Part shown: one piece after another, positions 25,321 to 37,327 of the stretch
Layout of the letters: each line of letters opens with the position of its first letter
Position numbering within the stretch: the stretch's first letter is position 1
DNA from: Annona cherimola
Taxonomy: Eukaryota > Streptophyta > Magnoliopsida > Magnoliales > Annonaceae
DNA: 64,000 nucleotides
Direction: 5' to 3'
NCBI GenBank assembly: GCA_030490835.1
Contig: CM059975.1
Location: 59,139,174-59,203,173, forward strand
Made by a program: the position numbers and the translations under genes
Notes under the pieces: generated by a model
What the model saw: only the letters and a program-made list of their open reading frames with translations
The model's database searches: none
What the model was told of the DNA's origin: nothing

Positions 25321-26640
25321 CTATTTTGCTAAGCGTCCCAAAAGCATGAGCCTCGTGATTAAAAACTTAAGGGGATCAACCTTCAAGATTAAAATAATCC
25401 GATGGCAAGAAAGTAATGTTTTAGCTTTTGCAACACCAAAACCAATGCTAGACAAATCTTCTCGATCGAAGAATATTGCACTCATCTTGTAATAATCGAT
25501 GATTGAGATAATGTGCAGCTTATTCTTTGCCTTGAGCATTCTCTTATGCGAGTAATGCTCCCAGTGATTGTGGACTGACAGCAATGTAAAAAATAAGTGA
25601 CTTTTTTTTTACTAGGGTTGTTAAAATAGGGGGTTTTGCAGTAATTCTTTAATAGCTTCAGAAGCTCATTGACACTCTGGGTCCCATTGGAATGTCATAT
25701 CTTTCTTCATCAACTTGTGAAATGGCTGAAACTGACTGAACAAGTTAGAGATAAAACATTGAATATAAGATAGTTGAACTTATAGGCTCCTGAGTTCATG
25801 GAGGTGACATATTTTCGAAATGCACATTTGAGAAGATTTATTTTGAGACCATACTTTCTTAAACTTAGGAACACTGTCCTCAAATCTTCTTTTTGACTTT
25901 GGTGACTATCGGATCTTACAACCAAATCATCAACATAACATTCGACATGTTTATGCAACATATTAAGAAATATGATCTACATAGCTCTTTAATAAGTTGC
26001 GCCAGCATTTTTGAGTCCAAAAGGTATGATTTTGTAGTAAAAGACACCCATCAGAGTTCGAAATGCAATCACGGCCTCATCTACTGGAGCCATCTTCATT
26101 TGATTATATCCAGAATACCCACCCATGAATGAAAAGGTATCATATAAGGCAATGCCGTCAATCAGCAAATTAGTGAAAGGGCGAAGAAATTTATGCTTTA
26201 GGCATGCTTCATTTAGATCTTGAGAATCCCATAGATGCGAATTTGCCCATTATTTTTTTTAACAAGAACGATGCTAGAAATTCATCTTAGAAATTTGATT
26301 TCTCGAATGGATCCGACATCAATGAGTCTTTCAAATTTTTTAATGATCTTATCTTCGAGTTCTAGTTGAAACCTTCTTAGTTCTTGCTTGGTTGGCTTCT
26401 TATCTTGTGCAAGAAATCTTTGAATACACTCAAAAATTGCTTCAATGTTGCCTTATCTCCTTCGGGTAAGTTTTTGGCAATGAAAATGGGCCTCGGGTTC
26501 TCCTTAGTCCCCAAATTGAATTCTACAAGGGCATCGATGGTGGGTTGTCCTCCATCCTCAATTGCAGGTAGAACATCCTCTGGTCCCATTAATGCTTCTT
26601 CATTGTCGCTAGAGCTTTTACTTGTAGAGATGCAATAAGT
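25321..26640 (-). pseudogene. Tat gypsy reverse transcriptase, degenerate
   Basis: 26589-26377 carries the N-terminal RT lead-in (FNLGTKENPRPIFIAKNL). 25961-25710 carries the catalytic CYVDDLVVRS and LRKYGLKINLLKCAF. 25584-25321 has the connection region. Between them are stops and frameshifts. Order and motifs are those of Ty3-gypsy RT. Confidence 0.82.
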
Positions 26641-27331
26641 GGTAGCAAAGTCATCATCTTCTTCTTCTTTGTACCCGAGGTAGAATATTTTGTTACCCTT
26701 TTGCTAGCCTAGGGGTCTTTCTGATAGTGGAATAGGGATGTCGTCTCCAAGACCCGATAAGTGTGGTTCATTGGAGTAAAAACCCATCAGGTCCATGATC
26801 TTCTTGCTTTCTTTGCTGTAACGATGGAAATCCCGCTTCTTAAGCTTATTTGGTAAACATGATGATTTGTTTAGATTGTCATAAACTTTGTCATACTACT
26901 TAACAAAGTATGTTTTGGCAAAGCTCTCATCTTTAGGTTTCTGCACACTTGGAGTAGACACATTAAACCCAACAAGCATTGCTAATACCTCATCGAACAA
27001 TTCCCTAGGTTTTTGATTTTATTGAGTAGCCTCAGTGGCCATTCTGTCGCTATCATGACAAAGCGACTTGGCTTCCTCATGGCCTAGCTGCGAAACCTCC
27101 GAAGAGCTTCCAGATCCACCTCAAACCTAGGAAAATTGGCTCGAGGCGGTTTAATAACTTTTTTCAGGACTTCTAAGTCCAAGTAGAACTGTGAACTGGG
27201 TTGAAGCTCATATTTTCAAATTTTGTTTGAAATTCAGCCCTTGATTCTGTCGTCTCTTGTCCACGGCCGCGACCCCGACCACGATCTTGACCTTCCATCT
27301 TTTCATCTCTTAATGAAATGTCTATGTTTGC
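26641..27331 (-). other. Spacer between protease and RT of the Tat element
   Basis: No confident domain. The minus strand encodes a short Arg-Gly run (DRGRGRGRGQ) near 27262-27290, in a stop-rich context. Probably part of the same polyprotein. Confidence 0.4.
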
Positions 27332-27770
27332 TTAGGTAGGGGGAGCATGGGATATCACATGTTGACTTTCCAACAATGTTGCCTTAACTGCCGTTGTATG
27401 ACTGTTGTCAACAGGTGCTAAATCATAATATTTAGCATTGGAGTAAAATGCCTCTACCGTTATAAATGGCTTATGGTCAGCAAAAATTCTCTTTTCTACT
27501 CCATCCTTGCAATATTTGAAACATTGATATATCGTTGAAGCAATAATCATGTTGCTATGGAGCCAAGGTCTTCCTAGCAACAAGTTGTATGATGTCGAAG
27601 TATTAATCATAAACATGAGATCTTGGTGCAGAAGTCTTCTATATCAATTCCAACTCAATTAGGCTTATAGCCTTTTGAGTTCCTCAATTAAATTCATGAA
27701 TTACTACACTGGTATCTTTTAATTCCGAGGGAGAGATTTCGATCCTCTTGAGTGTCCAAAGGGGCAAGAT
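27332..27770 (-). pseudogene. Tat gypsy protease region
   Basis: 27616-27332 contains TSTSYNLLLGRPWLHS, the block that follows the protease active site in Tat/Athila-type gypsy elements. Upstream, 27770-27640 shows ISPSELKDTSVVIHEFN followed by a stop. The catalytic D(T/S)G itself is not visible. Similarity to an LTR begins at about 27771, so the N-terminal protease and the gag C-terminus are missing. Confidence 0.7.
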
Positions 27771-29457
27771 ATTATAAAGATACTTGGTTATTACCTCCTT
27801 ATATGTATTTTTTCTATCCATAAATCCCTTTAAAAATTCCATCCATATATCCTCATAAAGATAAATCTCAATTTTTCCCAAAATCACGCTGTTCACTATT
27901 CATAGAGAGTACTGTTCATGATTACTGTAGCAGATTACTGTTCATCCGAGGTTACTGTTCACAGCGTGTTGGTTACTGTTCATGGGTTCCAAAAATCGAC
28001 ATTTTTCCCAAAAATAAAAAATACCATGACATAGCTTATGTTTAGTATATCATGGGAAAATTCATGAATTTTAAATTCATCATCATTTACTTGGCCAAGT
28101 AAATCATTTTATCCATATACTAAAATTCATCATAATTTCAGTTAAGCATAATCCTTAAATCCAAAAATCATGAGATCAATATATCATCATTCCAACATCA
28201 TAACTATCATAAACATTCATCCCAAATCACCATTAGCAGTATTGGAGCATTATTTGCACATTTTATACATGATTTTCCCGAATGCACTATCTTCGCTCCA
28301 AATTCTTGATGTTTTGGCATAATTCCACTTAGGCATTATAACTTTACTTATTTTCTCATGCTGAGGCATTATCTAAGAATAGTTTTACCCTACTTAATAC
28401 TCAAAAGAAATTTGGGAAGAATTCCCTTACCTGAAGTAGAAAAACTCTCCTCCTATTTGCCTTTTCTCTCTCTAACATTCTCTTGCTCTCTTCTCTCTTG
28501 GCTAGAACGTGTGGGGCAGGGTTTTGGCTTGATTTTTGCTCCTTGGAGCTGGGATTTGGAGTGCCTTGGACGTCCACCCCTTGGCCCCTTTTATAGGCAT
28601 GCATTTTTCAAGTATTTGCATTTTACCCCCTCAAATCAATGTGTTAAATTCTAATTTTTTTTTCCAAATCCCATGAAATATTTTGAGCTTTGTGCAGCCA
28701 CCCTAATCAGCAGCTCCTGCCCCCTAGCTAGCCCCTATTTATTTATGATTTTTTTATTTATTAAAATTAATTTTTTTAAGCTAATTCATCTCAACTGTTG
28801 ATTTTTTATAAGATTGATTTTGGACCATTGGATTTTGGCCCAAAATTCAAGCCTCCATCAGCCATTGCAGATTTTCATTAATTATTTAATTGTTTTAATT
28901 AATTAAAATTAACCCCAAAGTTAAATATAATTAATGAAAAAGGTGGGCTACCTTTTTGATCGCCAAACGACGTTTCATCTTGACCCTTAATTCATGATTT
29001 TCATCACATCTCAAACCATTCATCATGTTCATCATAAATATTTGGCAATCCATAAAAAAATTCACTTTCATCCGACGTCCGGATTGCAAGTTATGAATTT
29101 TTCTTCATTTTCTCTCAAAAATCCACTAAAAATCCGAAAATACTAAATAAATCAAAAAGTGGCTATTTTTTCCTTTTGTGGGAAGCTTCCTTTTTTGTCT
29201 TTTATGATTAAGTTAATCCAAAGTGATTAACTTAACATATTCCTTAATCCCACAGTTACTCTTCACATTTCACTATTCACGTTTCACTATTCACATTTAC
29301 TATTCATCCGAATTAACATTCCATAATTAGCTATTTAATCTTTCAATGTCATATATTGCAAAATATCATTAATATATATTTCATATAAATATCATTATAT
29401 TACCCAGGGTTTATAACCCTAGAGTTTCATACACGTTCCTAAAATTAGGGTTTCACA
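27771..29457 (-). repeat. Truncated gypsy LTR S4 (minus)
   Basis: Matches the right-hand part of LTR S5 (39838-41455) throughout and ends GGGTTTCACA at 29457, the LTR start in sense orientation. It holds a TATA box (about 28589-28595, minus) and a leader splice donor CTTCAG/GTAAGG (28430-28429). The other LTR half is missing. No matching duplication was found, so a deletion removed the left half together with part of the Tat gag-protease. Confidence 0.75.
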
Positions 29458-29985
29458 CCTTTTGTCATCTAGTGTTGTAATCTTCAACCGACTCGTCATT
29501 CTTTTAAGATAGGGTTGATAACTCTAATAATTGCACTTCTCATATTGTATCGACAAACCGAGAGGTAAAATTCCTTCATCTCTTCTCAGGCGTGTATTGA
29601 GCTAGTCTGGAGAGATATGTACCACTGGAAAGCATCACCAAAAAGGATATTGGGAAACATCCAAAGGCAAAAGTTCGAATGGTGTGCCCAATTGCCCATG
29701 GCATATGACACCAGATGCTTTAATGCACTCCCAGTACCATCGAACTGAAATTTTGGTGGCTTCAAATCCCTAGGCAACGATTCTACTTTCACTTCAGGGG
29801 AATAAGGCTTGTTGATTGTTTAGACGGGAAGTTATTTTCCTAAATTTCTTTTTTCGATATGTTTTCTTCTTTTGTTTCCTTGGTGTAGGATAAGAAACTC
29901 CCATAGCATTGGCAGTGACATGATTACATGAAGACTTGACTTTGACTTTTAAACTGGACGGAGTAGCAGTTGACTGATGAGGCAA
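29458..29985 (-). pseudogene. Tat gypsy gag, fragment
   Basis: 29985-29794 is a basic N-terminal part (YRKKKFRKI). 29792-29586 has LKPPKFQFDGTGSALKHL and FPNILFGDAFQWY, the core of the retrotransposon gag domain. 29585-29458 continues in another frame to NDESVEDYNTR, where LTR S4 interrupts. A stop and frameshifts are present. Confidence 0.75.
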
Positions 29986-31200
29986 ATATATCGGACTAGG
30001 ATAACATATTGCAAAATGCCTAAGTCAGATCGGACAATAATAAGTTCTTACGGCCTGAGTCAGCTGTTTATTTGATCAACTAGCTCAATGATGACTCGAG
30101 AAACCCAAGTAGGCTTCCTCAGCTTTTGCTACTTTCAGGTGTCATCTTGGTCAGGTTGGAAAGCTAGGTTAATAACCCTTAAGGTAGATTCGCCGAACTG
30201 GTGAGTAATATTACACACAACAAGATTTAGGGCAGCTTTGCTCCCATTTTTGTGAGTGGTGACCGGCAAGGCACCCTTTGAATGACAAGCTGATGCCGAC
30301 CAAGTTGCAGTAAATCAACTTATAGACTTTCTTTTGGAGTTAGGCTACAAAGCGGGTCAACTCACAAATCATCGTGTTACTGGTTGAGCTGGTGCAGGAA
30401 GCTGGTGAGCGAACTTGGTGTAGTTTGATCTAAGGGCTGGCAAGTCCACTTGGGTTGGCACCAGTTAAGATTGTGCTTATCGAGCAAGAGTTGCCCAGGA
30501 AATAACAATGGACTTGATTGCATTAGCAGTAACACGAGGACCTTAGATATTACAATACTCCTTTGGTGGCGCAGATCGATCCTTCTTTTGAGCTATTGCC
30601 ATTGGAGAGTAATCAACCTATTGACAGACACAATGCTCTATCTTCTCAGGTACTCGAATGAAACGATGCGGAATAGCTGCATCCATGTTCTCCGGTTCAG
30701 CAACGACAAAACCGCCATTAGGCAAGAATCTGAATGCTAGCGAATGTGCCATGAGATTTGCAAAAGAACACTTAAGAGTGTCAATAGTAAGAGATCAAAC
30801 AAAAATAAACATATATAAAGGACTATGGTTTTCAACTCTTAAAGATGAAGGGACAGTGTATCAAGTCGGGTTCACCATTTCTTTCGGCCTCAATTGTTTT
30901 GGGTCGTCCCGTTCCTGTAGGTTAGTATTAGAAAATAAATGCTTAATTAATTCCCCTAATAAAATTTCAAAGCACTTAATTCCTTTAACCGAGTTCAAAA
31001 AGTATATCACAGAAATATTTTGCATTGTGTTCCACACTCTGATTTTACATCTCTAATGAGAAAACTCTTGATTAAAAGAGTTGAATATCATAGTAAATGA
31101 AAATGATGATTTCATTAATCTGATGATAAAATGTGTAGAAGATCTTTCTACAGCTTTAAAATTGCATGAAAAATTATGCCTGACAAAAATATAAATATAA
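29986..31200. other. Probable Tat 5' region, no recognisable gene
   Basis: Short ORFs on both strands (for example 30450-31056 plus) show no domain I recognise. Position upstream of gag suggests the gag N-terminus or 5' leader of the Tat element. Confidence 0.3.
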
Positions 31201-31204
31201 ATGA

Positions 31205-31640
31205 GTTCACTTCGTGCCTCGTACTGTGACTCAAAAATGGGTAGTACATGACGCCAAGCTTCATGACTTAAAATGGGTTGCATATTGACCACGCAACATG
31301 ACTAACAAAAATAAATATAGATTACTTCGCTGCGTGCCTGACCTAAAAAGGGTGAGTACACTATGCCATGAGCAACGACTCAAAAAAGAAAGGAGTACAT
31401 GGCGCCACGCACCATGACTCAAATGTGAGTTTGCGTTAGCCCATCGACTAGTGATAACTTGGTTTGAGACTAGTGAGGGGCTTGTCAACTACCTTGGCGA
31501 CTCCTCACAACAAGCTAAGTGCACTCTCAGCATCTAGATTTACACAGTAGACTAGCATCTCCCGCATTCAGCTTAATAAGCTAGTGTGTCCTGCATTTAG
31601 TCTCTAGATTTACACAGCAAGCCAGCGTGTTCTGCATACA
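31205..31640. repeat. Degenerate tandem repeats, two types
   Basis: 31205-31440: imperfect units with 'gtacatgacgccaagc..catgactcaaa'. 31480-31640: units with 'ctagatttacacag..agcatctcctgcatt'. Copies are few and diverged. Confidence 0.5.
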
Positions 31641-31669
31641 TCCTCTGGATTAAAAATTAGGTAGTTTTA

Positions 31670-32130
31670 CAAAAACCTGGGTTTAACCGAATTTTGAAAA
31701 TATGTTTAGGTCAACTTGGACCAAATAAAAAGGTTTGGGCTGAAATTGGCTTTTCGAAAAGAGTTTGGGTCTAACTGGGCTTGACTCAATAAATTTGGGC
31801 TTAAGTGGGCTTATTGGAAACTTTTATGCTCAAACGAGCTTACTGGTAAGTTTTAGGCTCAATTTGGGCCATCCAAAGAATCATATGCTCAATTGGTCTT
31901 GCTGAAGGTGCTTGGGCCCCAGTGTGCCTGTTGATACATTTTTGGGTCAAACTAGCGTGTTTTAAGCCACCATAGGAAGTTTTAGGCCCAAATAAAGTGG
32001 GCCTGCAGAAGGATTTTGATGCCGCTCGGGCATGCTGAAGAGTTTTGGGCGCAATCGGGCCCGTTGAAAGGGTTTTGGGCCCTGGGCCCCAACGAGTTCA
32101 AGGGGGGCAAAGTTGGGCCCAAGTGAGGTT
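31670..32130. repeat. GGGC-rich degenerate minisatellite
   Basis: About ten diverged units of roughly 45-50 bp containing 'tttgggctcaa..tgggct..ctgaa'. It is more GC-rich than its surroundings. No ORF. Confidence 0.6.
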
Positions 32131-32527
32131 ATGGGTAGAAATTACTCGCCTGACTTTCATACGTGAGCTTTGTAGAATTTACACATGTATAGATTACAAT
32201 GGATTTATAAGTTCCCAATCTTAGCTTAAGAAGAAAGTTTTCATAGCAAAAATGCAAAGCAACTTCCCCTTCTTTCGAATTTGCATGTCCATTCTTTAAG
32301 TGAGGGCAAAGTGCTAGCAATAGGTCTACTATAAAAACCTTTTGTTATAGCAATAATGAGATTTATATAAATCCATCACGATTTGATTGCTCAGATCAAG
32401 AAAACCAGGTGGGGTTTGATGATTCCATCCCAGCAGCACAGGAAGTTGGCACAGTGGCTTTATTTTGACACCAAAGTTTGGATTGAGTAAAAACAAAAAT
32501 GATTTTTATTTTTATTTTTATATTTTT

Positions 32528-33000
32528 TAAAAAATAGGAGGAAAATACTTAACCCTGTATATCAATTCAACCCACCACCCGAGGAGTATCTATATAGGGA
32601 AAAGTAATTTTTAGAAAATGATTTTTTTAAAAATAGGAGGAAATACTTAACCTCGTGTATCGATTCAATCCAGCACCTGGGGAGTATCTACATGGGAAAA
32701 AGTAATTTTTAGAAAATAATTTTTAAAAATAGGAGGAAAATACTTAACTCTGTGTATCAATTCAACTTACCACCCGGGGAGTATCTATGTGGGGAAAAGT
32801 CATTTTTAGAAAATAATTTTTAAAAATAGGAGGAAAATACTTAACCCTGTGTATTAATTCAACCCGCCACCTAGGGAGTATCTGCGTAGGGAAAGTAATT
32901 TTAGAAAGTGATTTTTAAAAATAGGAGGAAAATTCTTAACCATGTGTATCAATTCAACTTAACATGTGTATCAATTCGACTCGCCACCCGAGTAATATCT
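32528..33000. repeat. Tandem repeat of about 97 bp, five copies
   Basis: The landmark ATAGGAGG recurs at 32534, 32633, 32729, 32826 and 32921 (spacings 99, 96, 97 and 95). Units include 'atacttaaccctgtgtatca', 'attcaacccgccaccc' and 'gggaaaagtaatttttagaaa'. The last copy has a small internal duplication and stops inside a unit at base 33000, where the chromovirus LTR begins. Confidence 0.9.
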
Positions 33001-33950
33001 TGTGAAACCCTAACCAATGTAGAACCCATATGTATGCATTAATCATGTATATGATTTGTATATGTGAATTATTGAATTATGAATGATTTGTGTGATTTTG
33101 CTAATTATTGCAATTAGGGTTAAGGATTAGCAATAATGGTGTGATTAATCAGTTTGAGCTAATATGAGACAATGAGATTGGAGTAAATTGTTGTTGATTT
33201 AAATGTGCAAATACATCATGAAAAATCATTTTAATTCATTTAAAATGAATAATGAGCATTGGTGTGATAATTGTTAAGTGGAAAAACACTAGAAAATTCA
33301 TAACTCAACGCCTGTAAGGCGGATTCAAGTGAAATTTGAAATGCAAATTAATGATGTTGGGCTTGGTAATATGAAATTATTGGGTTATGAAAATTCTTGG
33401 TGAAATGAGTATAATGATTTATTGATCATATCTCAATTTCAACCGTTAACTTTAAACGGCTATAACTTGAGCTAGGAAAATCGGATTGAGATGAAATTTG
33501 AAACTGTTGAATGAAATTATGAGATACAAATTTAGGGTGGCTTAGATTAAGCATAAAATATTAGAAAAATACCTGCATTGAAAATGGCGAGCATGGTTGA
33601 CTAATGCACCTCAAAAGTACCCTTTATTTAATGCTAGAGTACATGGAATAATTGCTTGATTTTAATGGGAGTTGAGGTATCAAATGCAGCCCATTTCTAG
33701 GGTATTTTATGTATTAATGTGAAATGCAAAAATATAAGAATTATCCAGCCATTAAATGTTCACCATGATGAAGCTACAAAGTGAGCAACCCGCCGTTGGA
33801 AAAATAAAAGGAAATAAATATCTAAGAAAACATATTTAATTAGATAAATATCCATTGAAACCCGCCGTGTGACAGGGCAACAATCCTAATCACGTTTACC
33901 AGTCGATAGATCCAGAGGTAAGGTTGTGACGCTCGGGCTGGGGCGCCACA
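33001..33950 (+). repeat. 5' LTR of the chromovirus, internally deleted
   Basis: Only 950 bp against roughly 4 kb for its relatives. 33001-33790 matches the start of the 3' LTR (35982-36775). 33795-33950 matches the end (42950-43104). About 3 kb between, including the promoter and leader, is missing. The junction is near 33794. Confidence 0.85.
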
Positions 33951-33955
33951 GAAGA

Positions 33956-33967
33956 TGGTATCAGAGC
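33956..33967 (+). promoter_or_regulatory. Primer-binding site, initiator-Met tRNA
   Basis: TGGTATCAGAGC, complementary to the 3' end of plant initiator tRNA-Met, 5 bases after the LTR end. Confidence 0.92.
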
Positions 33968-34295
33968 ATGGACTGGTAAATAGGCATGGAAAGTTTAAGT
34001 GTGAGGATTAAATATAATATGCATGATTTTATGATGATTTCATAAGTGATTATCATGATAGGATGGATGATATATGATGATATATTGCAAAATAGTTGTT
34101 GATATGGAATGAATGAATGAATGACTGTGAATATTTATGATAATGATAGTAGTGATGTTTATGATGATGGATAATATCACATGATTGTGATTGTGTGAAT
34201 TGGCTCCTAATTATATGATGATGAGATGCATATGTTATGACCTAAAGCTAACTATGAATGAAAGTTATGTGCTTTTGATATTCAGAAAAAGCATT

Positions 34296-35691
34296 ATGGT
34301 TGATACAAGGTCAAGGGTTAAAAAGAATAAAGGAAAGGAAGTTGCTACAGAAGTTCTCAGCCAGTATGAGGTTGGAGAAACTAGTAGACCTAAGAGGGGT
34401 AGACCAAAGTCACATGGGCAAAACCAAAGGACGAGAAAACTTAAGCCCCGAAAGAAATATGAAAGAGGAACTTGAGCCTAGATAGGCTAGATTGATTGAA
34501 GAAAGAGTAGCTCTGGCAGTAAAGAAAGCCATGCAGCAAGCTACTCAAGACTGGGTAGCCCAAGCCGTAAATATTATCCAAGGCTTGTGGGAAAAGACCC
34601 AGCAATGACAGATGGGAAGTACTGAAAGAGAAGGACCCGCTCTGACGGCGAATCTGACCCCCATAATGGCACTTACAAGAGAAGAGGATCAGTTGATGGA
34701 AGAGGATAGAAGAGTTATCAATGCACTCCTCACTCAACGACCTCCTAAATTTTCAGGAGAACCTGACCCCGTTCAAGCTGAACAATGGATGACGGAGATT
34801 TGAAAGTTGTTCAGGATATCTCCATGCAATGACAGGCAAAAGATGTTGTGCGTCACTCACTTATTGGTAAAGGATGCCCATGAGTGGTAGGAAACTATGT
34901 TGATCACCATGCCACACCCAGAGGAGGTGACATGACAGACATTTGTTGAAGAATTCAACAAGGAGTACCTTCCAATGGGAATACAAAGCTGAAAGGTGAT
35001 TGAATTTGAAAGGTTGTATCAAGGAAAGAAGTCTGTCACGGAGTATGCTACTAAGTTCAATGCCTCGGTAAGGTATGTTCCTTGGATTGCTAACGTGCCA
35101 GAAAATAAGGCACAAAGATTTCAACAGGGACTAAGGTCATACTTAAGGGAGAGCCTTGCAACTTTATTAATTAAGGACTACGCATCATGCGTAGAAAGGG
35201 CAAGAGCATTGGACATCGAGGCATTGAGAACTTAGGAGTTGAAAGAAGAAGAAGATTTAATTAGACTAGGTAGTAAGGAAGAGGGAATGGGGACAGAAAA
35301 GAGTAAGAAAGGATGGATGAAATAAGGTAAAAGTACCTTTAAGAAGAATAGTTCTTTGTTATATAAAAAGTGTCAAAAGCATCACCAAGGGGAATGTTTG
35401 AAAGAATCAATTAGATGCTACAAGTGTGGACAAATGGGTCATATACCCAAGGAGTATGGCAAGGGAGAGGCAAAAATGGTGAGATGCTATGTTTGTGACC
35501 AGATTGGACACAAAGCTCCAAATTGTCCAAACAAAGCCCAAACATCGCAAGGACATGGAAAAGCCGCACCGCCAAGGCTAATGGAAACAGCTAACCGACC
35601 GACTACCTCTACGAACCCGGTACGTGTGCATGCTCTAACTCAAATGGAGTCACGGGAGCAAGAGAATGAAGTGGTTACAGGTATGGATTAA
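34296..35691 (+). pseudogene. Chromovirus gag
   Basis: Starts MVDTRSRVKKNKGKEV with a basic N-terminus. A frameshift falls near 34475-34490. The retrotransposon gag core then includes LLTQRPPKFSGEPDP, AQEW-like blocks and LYQGKKSVTEYATKFN. Two CCHC zinc knuckles follow (CYKCGQMGHIPKEYGK, last Cys lost, and CYVCDQIGHKAPNC), so the Gag would have bound RNA. In-frame stops near 34606, 34801, 34888, 34933, 34990, 35233 and 35323 almost all fit TGG or CAA/CAG turned into stop. Expression as a protein is impossible. Confidence 0.88.
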
Positions 35692-35981
35692 ATTTTCAAA
35701 AGTTTAGCAATGGCCTTGTTTGATTTCGATGATAATCATTTAGTCATAAATTGCCAATATGTAACCACGCATGCATTACATATAGAGGAGACCGATAAAA
35801 TATACAGGTGGAATTCTTTATATGTAGGTTATTTATGGTTAATTAAATATATTGAGGTTCAATGGAACCAATACTCCGAAAACAAGATTATTTGAACTAA
35901 GGGAAGAAGTAGAAAGGAAATACCCCAATTATTTAAAGAAGAGACGGTTTCAGGACGAAACCTGTTATAAGGGGAGAGGAT
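35692..35981 (+). pseudogene. Remnant of pol: deletion junction and C-terminal tail, with polypurine tract
   Basis: After a short stretch following gag, the sequence jumps to EVQWNQYSENK and, in another frame, ELREEVERKYPNYLKKRRFQ, the end of a gypsy pol with chromodomain. Protease, RT, RNase H and integrase core are deleted. The polypurine tract AAGGGGAGAGGA (about 35969-35980) abuts the 3' LTR. Confidence 0.78.
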
Positions 35982-37320
35982 TGTGAAACCCCAACCTATG
36001 TAGGACTCAATGGTATGCATTGAACATATATACATGATTTGTATGTGATGTAAATGAATTTTGAATGATTTTTGTGAATTATGCCACATTTTGAATTAAG
36101 GTTTCCATTGGAAATGGTGATTAAAAATTTAATCGCCAGAGCCCAAAATGAGTCGGTATGACCCGAGGGGCTTGATGAGGACTTAAAGGTGACAATATGT
36201 CATAAATAATTATCCTAAAGTATATGGTTTGATTTATGAGAATTTAAAGGATAATTATCAAGTTTAGTGGAAAAACACTAGAAAATTCATAACTCAACGC
36301 CTGTAATGTGGATTCAAGTGAAATTTAAGATTGAAGTTGATGATGTTGGGCTTGGTATTATTGAATTATTGAGTTATGAAAATTCTTGGTGAAATTAGTG
36401 TGATGATTTATTGATCATATCTCAAATCCAACCGTTAACTTCAAACGGCTATAACTTGAGCTAGAAAAATCAGATTGAGATGAAATTTGAAACGGTTGAA
36501 TGAAATCATGAGATTAACATTTTGGAAGGTTTGGATTAAGAATATTATGTTGGGAAAATACCTGAATTGAAAAAGATGTGCATAGTTGACTTTTGCACCT
36601 CAAAGGTACCATGCATTAATGGCTAGAGTACATGGATTAAATGCAGATTTTTAATGGAAAAATATGTGTCAAATGCAGCTTAAAACCAGGGTATTTTATG
36701 AATTATTGTAAAATGTAAAAATCCCATGAATTATCCCTGCATTGATGTCCACATTTATGGGGCTAAGTGTGCTCAAAGTGAGCATAGGTGAGGTGGCAAT
36801 ATAGGGACGTCCAAGAGAGTGTTGCTGCTGGATCTTTTTTAATTTTTTTTTTATAATATATGCATATAAATAGCTAACATGTTGGGACACATAAATAAGC
36901 ATTTATTTATGTGAAAAAATCCCTGAAAATTCGTGAACAGCAGCTGCTCATTGATGATGCAAAAGTGGACAGCTTGTTTATACATGTGGACGTGCAATGG
37001 TTTGATGCTGCTGTAATGATTTTTGTTAATTTTTTATGCCAAATTAAAGGTTAAACTAAATTCTATTTAGGTGTATAACTTACCCTCAAATCGAAGTTAT
37101 TAAAAATGAGAAAAAAATCTAGAAATGGGCAGCAATATGGACGTGACAAGTGGACAGCTTAGATTGATTCTATCTTAAGCAGATTTTGGCTTTAAGAAAA
37201 AATGGTAAAAATATTTTTTATGGCTGTCATTTAACCAGCACATTTAAGGGATAAATACCCATTAAATGGCTATGGAAAAAGAGCAACAAGTGGGGCCCAT
37301 AGTTGGAGCAATCCAGCCCT

Positions 37321-37327
37321 TATAAAA
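37321..37327 (+). promoter_or_regulatory. TATA box of the gypsy 3' LTR
   Basis: TATAAAA, followed by a purine-rich leader and a splice donor. The equivalent is in S4 (minus, about 28589-28595), with a variant in S5 (about 40616-40625). Confidence 0.6.

Larger units (their letters stand above)
5073..33000 (-). mobile_element. Decayed Tat-type Ty3-gypsy retrotransposon, fragmented by nested LTRs
   Basis: Read on the minus strand from right to left: gag (29985-29458), protease (about 27770-27332), RT (about 26640-25321), RNase H (25317-24500), integrase (24500-23770 and 19877-19620). On the plus strand beyond integrase lies a plant-mobile-domain gene (pieces from 19335 back to about 5087). RT, RNase H and integrase in gypsy order, with an antisense extra ORF between integrase and the 3' LTR, is the known plan of Tat-lineage elements. 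The pieces are separated by LTR insertions, three with perfect 5-bp duplications. I could not identify this element's own LTRs. They may be outside the window or lost, so both outer limits are approximate. Confidence 0.75.

Noticed and set aside
28358..28654. 98-codon plus-strand ORF and its 67-codon minus counterpart
   Set aside because: It covers the promoter and leader of LTR S4, and the same region in S5 is not open in the same way.
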